The notes under the pieces were generated by a model. The model searched no databases, was not told where the DNA came from, and worked only from the letters and a program-made list of their open reading frames with translations. From the NCBI GenBank assembly GCA_011033025.1, contig WFMF01000219.1:186001-250000 (forward strand): a stretch of DNA of 64,000 nt, given 5' to 3'. How positions within the stretch are numbered: the first letter of the stretch is position 1; each line of letters starts with the position of its first letter. The translations under genes and the position numbers were made by a program. The stretch comes from Beroe forskalii (taxonomy: Eukaryota > Ctenophora > Nuda > Beroida > Beroidae). Shown in pieces: positions 56,294 through 64,000 of the stretch.

Positions 56294-56645
56294 AGAATGG
56301 GCATTCTTAAAGGAGTGAAGGACATTCTTAGGATTTACACTATACAGCTATACAGGTCTACTAACGAGTGAAGAATGGGCATTCTTAAACAGTGAAGTGC
56401 GGACATTCTTAGGATTTACAGGTCTACTCACGAATGAGGGACATTCTTATTGGATATACAAGTCTACTAACGAGTGAAGAACATTCTCAAACGAGTGAAG
56501 GATGTTCTTAGAATTTACAGGTCTAACGAGTGAAGAATGGGCATTCTTAAAGGAGTGAAGGACATTCTTAGGATTTACAGGTCTACCAACGAGTGAAGGA
56601 CATTCTCAAAGGAGTGAAGTGCACAGATTCTCAGGATCTTTACTT
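56294..56645 (+). repeat. 3' UTR array of copies of the RING gene's last codons and stop
   Basis: The final coding bases (GACATTCTTAGGATTTACAA..ACTAACGAGTGA) are followed by GAATGGGCATTCTTAAAGGA, and this ~60-bp block recurs five or six times in decayed form up to about 56.64 kb, each with ACGAGTGA or a variant. The copies are outside the ORF. Confidence 0.9.
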
Positions 56646-56649
56646 TGAG

Positions 56650-57260
56650 TTACAGGAATGCAGTGTGGATTTTATTCCTTGGATCTGATGTATTATATCC
56701 CACAACTTTTATTAATTTAGCATGGAACTGTAAATAGCAGAAAGTGGAAATGCTGCAGCTAATTTTATAAATAAGTAATTCATGAAATATTTTGCTAAAA
56801 GAAATTTTAAATTCTAACAATGTTTCATTATTTGTATCAAAATCAAATGAACGAAAACACTAAAACAGTATCTCATAGAGTCAAATAGAACGTCTGAAAT
56901 AATCCAATATCAGTACCTAAGCAAACAAACAAAAAATCTTGAATGAAAATGCCATCTTCATTAATTCGTTTCAAATTCCGTCTCAAAAAGTTAATCCTGA
57001 GGTATGATTAATTAGTAAATTAATAATTTAATTCAAACAACAAAAACGATTTCTAATCGAAATCTCGTGGCTCCAAACTTCTTTTCTTGACAGCGAAAAG
57101 TCTGTCAGTTTCAAACTAGCAAGTAACTTGGCCTCAAATTTCCATGAAAGTTACTTCTAAGAAGTCTCAAAGTTTCAAAGCTACAAATTTTATCAAAACT
57201 CTCTGTCTTTGAGCAAAAAAACACTTGGTCAGTAAATCTTGGAGCCCCAGAGAAGACAGT
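56650..57260. other. AT-rich intergenic stretch between convergent genes
   Basis: No exon or repeat recognised. A poly(A) signal for either gene is plausible; AT-rich tracts abound. Confidence 0.4.
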
Positions 57261-57269
57261 CAGTGCTTT

Positions 57270-57375
57270 TACTTGAGCATGCAACACTCTGCTGTTTTAC
57301 TCGAGCAGGAGACACTCCATTGTTCTACTCGCGCCGACGGCACTCCATTTTATTACTCGAGCAGGAGACACTCGG
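57270..57375 (-). repeat. Copies of the protease's last codons and stop in its 3' UTR
   Basis: The end GAGTGTCTCCTGCTCGAGTAA (E-C-L-L-L-E-stop, 57353-57373) is followed at about 28-bp steps by GAGTGCCGTCGGCGCGAGTAG (57325-57345), an exact repeat of the original (57297-57317) and GAGTGTTGCATGCTCAAGTAA (57270-57290). Each copy keeps the reading register and the stop. Confidence 0.88.
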
Positions 57376-59416
57376 TGGTCTTGCAGCAACTCTTCCTACA
57401 ATACTCCCAGTAGTAGTTCTTCTGGAGCCCGCTCTGGTTGTCTTCAAAGTCACACAGCCCCTTGCTGAGGGTTATGAACTTACCCATGGAATCATCAGGG
57501 CATTGACCAATCAGCGGTGAGTTTGCAGTAGACTCGAGCACTGATTGGTCAATGGTCCATGGCATATGGAATGGACCACTACGATATTCATAGCGCTGCT
57601 TCTCGAATAATTGAATCGAAATTTGAATTATGACCCCACGAGTTCGCTGGCTAAGTTTTCAAAGTAGGTACAACAAAATGTAGAATCTTTTAGAAAATTC
57701 CAAAAAATTTCAACATTTTGTCGTACCAACTTTTAGAAGATTTCCTAAACTACTCACGCTACAGCACTGTCACAGTCTTGTCGGACATCCTTCAGATTAC
57801 CAGCACAGTGATCGCAACCTGGCAAAATGTTATCATGAATCATACAAAAGAGTTGTACATCGGAGAAATGAGAATCATTCCGAAATTTCCGTGTCGCGCG
57901 GCACCTGGTACGTTCGTGGATAATCATAAACTGTTGAATCAGTGTCACAGGTCACTCTTGTTATTCCAGCTATTTATCAAAGCCTCTTGAAGTTCTATAC
58001 CTGGGCTAGTGAAGCAGAACTCTGCTTGAAGTTCCTACCTGGGCTAGTGAAGCAGAACTCCGGCTCGATGTAGGAGTACCTCAGTTCCTGCCCTGCTTGT
58101 AAGTGCTGGGCTGATATCTTTGCAGTGTTGTCCACCAGGCAATAAGGTACGGGCTGAAGAGAAGGAGGGAGGAGAGTGAGGGACGGACAGGATTCAGGAT
58201 CACTCCTGAATCCTGATGCTGGAGTTAAATCTGTGTATCCTTATGTCGGATAACGTGGTTCGAAGTTTGTTGCCAAATAACATGATGTATATTGCTTAAC
58301 GTAAGATCTCAACATAAGTTTAACTTCGTTAATAACGCCCAAGATAAAATAAAAAACGAACTATACAGTGTACAACAAGAAGTTACCTTGAGCCCCTTGT
58401 TGTTCCTACAGAAGTTGTGGTTCTCGTTGGTGAAGGTAAGAGCCTCGTCTCCCAACAAAAAGACGCTCCCAGCGTTGATTTCCTTCTTCCAATTAAGACA
58501 TTTCTTACCTGAGAACAGTACGAGGTAATTTTTACCCCGTCAAGAACTTGAATAAATCATTTTATCATTTCAAATCTGCAAAAATTGAATTGCAAATGTC
58601 CAAAAGCCACAAACTCTGTTTAACCCCCTAAGGAACCCGAAATCATGAACAAGAATTAATTTTGAATCATTTAAAATCAAATTACCAGTCACAGTTTGTG
58701 AGCGGTTACCATTGTAATCAGCTCCATTTCCACTCAGCACTTCAGACAACGTCTGAAGGGGAGATAAGAGTGAAATGAAGAGAGGGAAACAAGAATCAGA
58801 TAATGCAGACGTCTTTGGAGTTTTCAAATAAGGTTCAGAAATCAAATTCCTGCTACATAAGACATATAAGTACATATGTCAATTTCACCTTTAGCAGCAA
58901 TATTTGGTCATGTGAACATTCAGCTTTTTGAAATTCTACCATATTTGGACGGATTCTAGTCTTTCTTTTCCAAATATGGTAAAAAATATAAAATTTCTGA
59001 AGTAACGGTACTTACGTCAACAACACACTGGGTCATGAGTCTGGAATCTGGGCTGAAAACGTCCTGGACTACACACTTAGACTCCTCCCCTGGAAAAATT
59101 TACACGATACAAAATCTGGTGATTTTGATGAGTAATCACTGATGAAATGACTTCCGCCGATAATAATTCTGATGATAGGATGACGTCATTTTCATAGCTC
59201 AATGTAGAGAATTGATGACGTTGAACCGCCTATTTTTCTTACGCAGCATTTAATCTTCTCACCTATTCTCATGTAGCCAGGTTCGCACTCGACCCTCAAC
59301 ACCTCCCCGTGGTTTAGAAACTGCTTATTCCCCGGAACTTTAACCTTGCCGTGTGGTATCTTAGGAACGGGACACGGTCCCCGGGGCTGGTTCACGGCGT
59401 TACCATGACGAACTGT
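57353..59416 (-). CDS. Sushi, kringle-like and C-terminal ShKT-like exons
   Basis: Sushi: PCPVPKIPHGKVKVPG, LRVECEPGYMRIG, SKCVVQDVFSPDSRLMTQCV, four cysteines, spread over exons i and j. To stay in frame exon i must use the second AG (CCCAGAG/ACAGTT). Kringle-like: SGNGADYNGNRSQTVTGKKC, LNW, NENHNFCRNN, PVPYCLVDN and FCFTSP resemble the 'GNG..Y.G....T.SG..C..W ... N.CRNPD ... W.C' pattern, although the first cysteine is displaced. The next exon adds LPGCDHCAGNLKDVRQDCD. The last exon has GQCPDDSMGKFITLSKGLCD and YYWEYCRKSCCKTTECLLLE before the stop, an ShKT-like ending. Confidence 0.75.
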
Positions 59417-62400
59417 CTCTCTGGGAAAGATATATTAAAGTCCAACTCAATAACTTTTTGAATTTAAGGGAGATATATTGAGAAAAATCTAAAGGCTCAG
59501 AAAATCGTAGTCAGCAAATCATTTCTATGCTACTAGCGGAGGGGGAATTTTTCACATTTAGAGCTCTAGACTTAGACAAGGAGGAAACCTTGAACTTCTT
59601 TAGAAAAACTGAATGCATGAAACTCACACTGGCTTGATAATCTCCTTCTCCCCAGTGCACATTCCACACTTCTTCCTACACATAGCCTGCACCGGCGGAC
59701 TGGTTGAGCAAAGTTTGTCTGGGAGACTTCCGCACCGAGGGGACTTGTCAGTGCACTCACCTGCTCTGAAAAAAAATCAATAACATATTATTCTCATTTT
59801 GAGAGATGTGCATATGCCGGCCTGGGGTGAGTATGAAATTTCAGAACGTCTGATGGCTGAATGGCTCTATTTAAATCATTTTACAATTGAGATCAATTAC
59901 AAATGACATCAATGAACAAGTCTGTTAAGCTTTTCCTCGAGAAGAAAAAAAGTAGGTACTCATAATAAACACTAACGAGTTTCCGAGAGACGCAGCCCCC
60001 GAGCACTTTCCACAGCTTTTCTGACAGTACCGGTCAGCCACCAACGCGTTACTTTCACACATTCCCTGGCCTTTCAGAGCGGAACAACGACTGGGGGAAA
60101 GAGTTAGGATTTGGAGAATACAACAGGATCAGTCGCGAGAAAGGAGAATCACACTTTTTCGAGCCAAGGCTCCCTCCTAAATTTTCTAGCCGGGGGTGAG
60201 AGGGCTATAAGGGCGCCTTAAAGTTAAAGGGTACCTTAAAGTTAAAGGGTGCCTTAAAGTTAAAAGCGGAACAACGACTGGGGGTGGAATTAGGATAATA
60301 ACGTAGGATCAGTCGCGAGTTCGAGAAATGAATCACATTTTTAATCCAGAGCGTCAATTTTTCATTGAAATACAGCCAAAGTTATGTTTTATGTTTGTTC
60401 AAAAAAGGTGACTTTCAAAGTTTCAAGGAAACCTCTCTTTAATCTATCTTAATTTAAAGCTCCTTTTCAAGTTCAAATTTTTTAGAAAATTTAGATGGGG
60501 CCAAGGGCCCCGTGATTTTTCTATGGGAGGGGAAGCTTTTTTAGGGGGCGTGTATTCCCTGATTACAATGCACATGTGACTTACGCGGCTGGAGCAACAT
60601 CCTTGCAATCACTTCGTTTCTTGCGACTAGTCACCTGTAAAAAATAATAATATGAATGACTGGTGAGTGGTGACTGATCAGACAAATCGTACCCTTGAAG
60701 TTGAGTCAATTAAATCAAATGATTGCTTGATAGAAAATAGCATGGGGTTTGCTTGAGCAACATTTAATCAAACCGTCACCTCAATCGCCACCTCACTCTC
60801 CAAACTTCTCCTTCTCCTCCTTTGACTGGTATCCACACTCCTCCTAGCCCTCTGGTAAGTATCCACACAAGCGCTGGAGCTGGTGCAGGAGTTAGAGTTG
60901 GAGCAGTAGGTTGGGTGGTCGGTGGGGCAGTGGTTTGCGGCCAGGACTTTGGGGGTCGAGCGAAGCGAGGTTTTCAGGACCTGGAACATGTTTTTGAGTA
61001 AAATGATGCCTCAATCACATGATATTTTCAGGCACTGCAGCAATTCATAAAATTTTGTAAACCCAACTATTCGCTTACATATTTTAACAATATAAGAATA
61101 TTTCAAAAAGAACGTCTTACAATTAAGCTATCCTCGATCCCGCACACGTTAGATCCTCGCTTTATCTTGAAGTAGCCGCCGTCACCCCAGGAGACTCCGT
61201 GACTATTCTCGACTATGTAGTACTCCGGCGTGTACCTGGAGGTGAAATAAGGGTTACCGGCGTGACACGGGTAGTGAAATGGGGGTTGCCGGCGTGATCA
61301 CGCGTGATACTGGTGTGAAAACAAGGTAGCCCGGCGTGATACTTGCGATTAAAATAGCTTTTCCGGCGTGATACACTGACACACTCACCCCACAATGAGA
61401 ACAGCATGTTCACACCCGTCTTTAACCGTATCTCCATCGAATATCTGACCCTTCTTGTAGTCTTGGATTCTACCACAGTTGTCTGTCTCAGTCTCTGATT
61501 ATAGGGATAAATTAGCAAATAATAAAATTGCAAATCCTTCAACTGAGACAAATTTAACGTCGGTAGTACATTTCAACTACTTGAAACAACAGGGCTTTAT
61601 TCAAGCACTTTTAAGTTTTTATGACACCAAAGTTTTTATGGCACTAACTTACTTTTCCACTTCATACAGGTGATAACAGCACCATGAGTGTACAGATAGG
61701 AGTTCAGCTCTGCAGCGGTAATTGCCTTGTACCCGTCAACCTGGTGTCAGGGTCTTAGTCTTAGTAAAACGGCCAAGGTCGGTTTAATCAACCAGGCCAG
61801 TGCAGCCATGCTGAGCATAGAGACTATCCCTAATACACTAGGCTAAGGGTGTGAACTCCTGGGTGATTTTTAGGCCACCCGACTGCGGGTTATATCCTGG
61901 GCTGAGAGCAGAATCCAGTCCTGGACCACACAGGTCTGGGATTCTACCAACGCCCCTGGCTTCAAACGGACTGCAAAGCAAGTCAATGCTTGTCTGCAGA
62001 TTAGGTCAGCTATCAGCCGAAGGTGGCTATGTACCACCTCCCTTCGTCTAGTGGATCACAGAGTGGCCTGACCCAACCAGACTGTGAAAATCATATTCCC
62101 ATCGATTGGGATTTAACTGGGCTCAATGGGCAAAGCCCAGTTCCAAGATACTGCCTGGAACAGAAGACAAAGAACTGTTGAAAATGTTGTAAATGTTGCC
62201 GTTGTTATCCTTATATCTGTTGTTGTTGCTGTTGATGTTGTTTTGAGCAGAGCATGGGTCCTTTGGCTATCCTTTGACGTTTCCTGATCGGCTCGGGCTA
62301 AGCAAAAGTATATAACATGGTTAAATAATATTCTAGCGTTTAAGAAAAGAAATCTTAAATGACGTTGTCAAGCTTACATTGAGGCAAAAATATCGACAAA

Positions 62401-63539
62401 TTATGAACATATACCGTTTTAAGTCATTTTATAGCTGTAAAAGCAAAGCATTGATTGGAGGCAGTCTACTAGCTGTGTGTTTAATGGGACAAGAGCTTCA
62501 TTACAAGTTACACGCATGAAAATACTCGCAGCATTATCATAAATTACAAAACCGTTATCAGTGTAATACCAACTATAAGGGCTGAGTGTGATACACAAAT
62601 TACACGCAGGTGATTCAGAATTGAAATAGACACATAAAATCTTTTAGGAATAAGATAAGCTGTAAAAAAGCCGTCATAATATGTTAGTGTATAGAGATAA
62701 TTGAATTAACAGTGGTTTGAGAGGTGAATGGTTGGATTGATAATGTTTAGTTTGTTTTCAAATGCTCTCAAGGAGCGGGCGGTCAGCCTGGCGGTTCTGA
62801 CATGTGTACCAGAATGTGAATGACAATGCAGTCTTAGCTCGGGCCAAGCAAAAGTATATAACATGGTTAAATAATATTCTTGTGTTTAAGAAAAGAAATC
62901 TTAAATGACGTTGTCAAGCTTACATTGAGGCAAAAATATCGACAAATTATGAACATATACCGTTTTAAGTCATTTTATAGCTGGTGTCAGGGTAAAGTGG
63001 TGTCAAGGCGGAGTGGTGTCAGAGTAAAGTGGTGTCAAGGCGGAGTGGTGTCAGGGTAGAGTGGTGTCAAGGCGGAGTGGTGTCAGAGTAAAGTGGTGTC
63101 AAGGCGGAGTGGTGTCAGAGTAAAGTGGTGTCAAGGCGGAGTGGTGTCAGGGTAGAGTGGTTAGAGTGGTGTCAAGGCAGTATCATGGTGTCAGAGTAGA
63201 GTGGTGTCAAAACGGGTCGATTTCTAGGCGGAGTTGTGCCAGGGAGAAGTGATGCCAATGTGAAGTGGCGTCAAGTTGAAGTGGTGTCAAGGTGAAGTGG
63301 TGTCAAGGTGAAGTGGTGTCAAGTTGAAGTGGTGTCAAGGTGAAGTTGTGTCAAGTTAAAGTGGTGTCAAGATGAAGGGGTGTCAAGTGAAATCTACAGC
63401 ACGAACCTTAACATCGAGCAATGAATCTGGTGTCAGAGCAGCTTTACAAGTGAACTGGTTATTGGTATGTTGCGCGAGGTAGGGTCCATAATCAGTCACT
63501 TTGGACAGGTGGTCTGTGGCGGCAACCATTTCAGCCAAC
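57353..63539 (-). CDS. Papain-family (C1) cysteine protease with ShKT, sushi and kringle-like domains, partial at 5'
   Basis: Fifteen exons read in order on the minus strand: 63539-63407, 61740-61653, 61494-61389, 61235-61121 (C1 peptidase); 60980-60780 (Cys-rich, basic linker); 60634-60585 and 60090-59977 (ShKT 1); 59765-59630 (ShKT 2); 59416-59263 and 59089-59016 (sushi); 58752-58686, 58508-58387, 58153-58039 (kringle-like); 57930-57758; about 57541-57353 (ShKT-like tail, stop). Modules of this kind are typical of secreted proteins; ShKT domains occur in cnidarian and nematode proteases and in toxins. The signal peptide, propeptide and catalytic cysteine should lie beyond 64000. The last junction's phase is unresolved. 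Confidence 0.78.
57996..58060 (-). repeat. 38-bp tandem duplication of an exon end and its 5' splice site
   Basis: On the gene strand GTTCTGCTTCACTAGCCCAG/GTAGGAACTTCAAG is followed by GTTCTGCTTCACTAGCCCAG/GTATAGAACTTCAAG. Two donors 38 bases apart (exon ends 58039 or 58001) are both usable. As 38 is not a multiple of three, the choice decides the frame of the next exon; the second donor fits the frame I read from 57930. Confidence 0.88.
59630..60980 (-). CDS. Linker and two ShKT domains
   Basis: Exon e has CPTDHPTYCSNSNSCTSSSA with several cysteines, then a basic region (RRSVDTSQRRRRR) that could be a furin-type cleavage zone. Exon f adds SRKKRSDCKDVAPA. Exons f+g form ShKT 1: DCKD..RCSALKGQGMCESN and ADRYCQKSCGKCSG, six cysteines with the typical YC.KSCG.C ending. 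Exon h is ShKT 2: ECTDKSPRCGSLPDKLCSTS and AMCRKKCGMCTG, also six cysteines. Between exons g and f lies a 17-bp repeat (CCTTAAAGTTAAAGGG). ShKT folds bind potassium channels in sea-anemone toxins but are common structural modules in proteases; no toxic role is shown. Confidence 0.8.
61121..63539 (-). CDS. C1 peptidase domain exons (C-terminal lobe)
   Basis: Exon a: DYGPYLAQHTNNQFTCKAAL, the loop with a Y-P-Y-like motif and cysteine. Exon b: VDGYKAITAAELNSYLYTHG then AVITCMKWK, matching cathepsin 'V.GY..I...E..L..ALYTHGPV'. Exon c: NCGRIQDYKKGQIFDG and GCEHAVLIVG, which carries the catalytic histidine (family NHAVLIVGYG). Exon d: YTPEYYIVENSHGVSWGDGG and YFKIKRGSNVCGIEDS, with the catalytic asparagine; the usual N-S-W-G is N-S-H-G here. 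The exon a donor GTTCGT and the exon b acceptor GACACCAG are both embedded in GTGTCA-type repeats. His and Asn are present, so an active enzyme is possible if the Cys exon exists. Confidence 0.82.
61745..62291. repeat. Insert of unknown type in a protease intron
   Basis: About 540 bp of distinct composition (AGGCCACCCGACTGCGGGTT, GACCACACAGGTCTGGGATT, a TGTTGTTGTTGCTGTTGATG tail). It looks like a SINE or LINE tail but I see no clear box A/B or ORF. It ends beside the first copy of a ~145-bp direct repeat. Confidence 0.4.
62292..62982. repeat. ~145-bp direct repeat pair flanking ~400 bp
   Basis: Bases about 62292-62437 and 62836-62982 share GCTCGGGCYAAGCAAAAGTA, TCTTAAATGACGTTGTCAAG and TTTTAAGTCATTTTATAGCT with a handful of differences. 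The second copy runs straight into the 16-bp GTGGTGTCA array. They may be LTR-like ends of a small element or a local duplication. Confidence 0.85.
62983..63400. repeat. 16-bp minisatellite AGTGGTGTCAAGGCGG in a protease intron
   Basis: About 25 units with variants (AGTGGTGTCAGAGTAA, AGTGGTGTCAAGGTGA). It ends at the donor of protease exon a (63406). The period and core equal those of the HECTD1 intron 14 array 35 kb away. Confidence 0.92.
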
Positions 63540-64000
63540 TGAGGAAATTTATGATGAAGTGGTGGAGGGAAATAAATAGAATTATGAGGGACATTTAAAT
63601 AATGCTGTATTTTTGATTTCATCTAACCTACAAACCCAACTGGAGCTTTTGTTAAAAGATGGTACTTTAGTTGTAAGAAATCAATTCGCGGGGTTTTCGC
63701 GTCAGTTTTTCAGACCTGTGGTGACACTTGGTGACAGTTATCTGAATTAAGGAAAATCTGAATATTCGTTAATAATGAGCAGAACTATAGTCCCATGACT
63801 CCTTGGTAACAAAAGTCTAAAACAAACCTGCGTTGTGCCCTTGCAAATACTTTTTAATCCGAGAATAAATTTCGCAGTGCAGAAAAATGAAGCATCTTGC
63901 CATTCTACTTCTAAGCTCGATTACTCGCAAGCCTGAGAACCTACAAAAACTCATAGCCATCTGCATGACCCTTCATGCGATTTAAGTAAATATGCTAATA

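Overview
This is eukaryotic, animal nuclear DNA. Genes are split by GT-AG introns, coding density is low, and the products are animal proteins: a HECTD1 orthologue, a GalNAc-transferase, a pentraxin/LamG lectin, a papain-family protease carrying ShKT, sushi and kringle modules, a RING E3 and a GPI-type Ig protein. Tandem ShKT domains fit an aquatic invertebrate, perhaps a cnidarian or other early-branching animal, but I cannot name the species. Most long open frames in the window are not genes. They are artefacts of tandem arrays whose unit is a multiple of three bases.

Layout. 0-16.8 kb holds the last exon of an Ig/GPI protein (-), a decayed LINE ORF1 with a PHD finger (-), a GC-rich 1-kb element with inverted termini, a self-complementary GGTGCCATTGG region, a two-exon seven-helix membrane protein (-), a few orphan exons, several hairpins and a tRNA-Ala-like gene (-). 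16.8-36.6 kb is the 5' part of HECTD1 (-): about 20 exons covering the armadillo-like N-terminus, the ankyrin block and the region up to the conserved EFLEKLQRA segment. The HECT domain is not in the window. Its introns hold minisatellites and, at 22.06-24.52 kb, a foldback-like structure with ~0.5-kb inverted arms around a LINE reverse-transcriptase remnant. 37.5-42.6 kb has another GC-rich element, an intronless gene of unknown function (-) and simple repeats. 42.9-52.7 kb holds a duplicated block ending in a 39-bp minisatellite, and a ~0.75-0.9-kb inverted duplication enclosing the pentraxin gene (+) and a frameshifted GALNT (-). 54.4-56.3 kb is a RING E3 (+). 57.3-64 kb is the modular protease gene (-), which runs off the right edge.

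The most striking pattern is that tandem duplications repeatedly sit on gene edges. Exon starts with their 3' splice sites, exon ends with their 5' splice sites, and last codons with the stop have been copied beside the functional copy, sometimes expanding into arrays that fill the intron or 3' UTR. I see this in HECTD1 (exons 4/5, 9, 10, 13, 14, 18, 19), in the protease (four places) and in the RING gene. Several arrays also share a GTGGTGTCA core. All exon limits were derived by eye from splice consensus, reading frame and remembered family sequences; none has transcript support.
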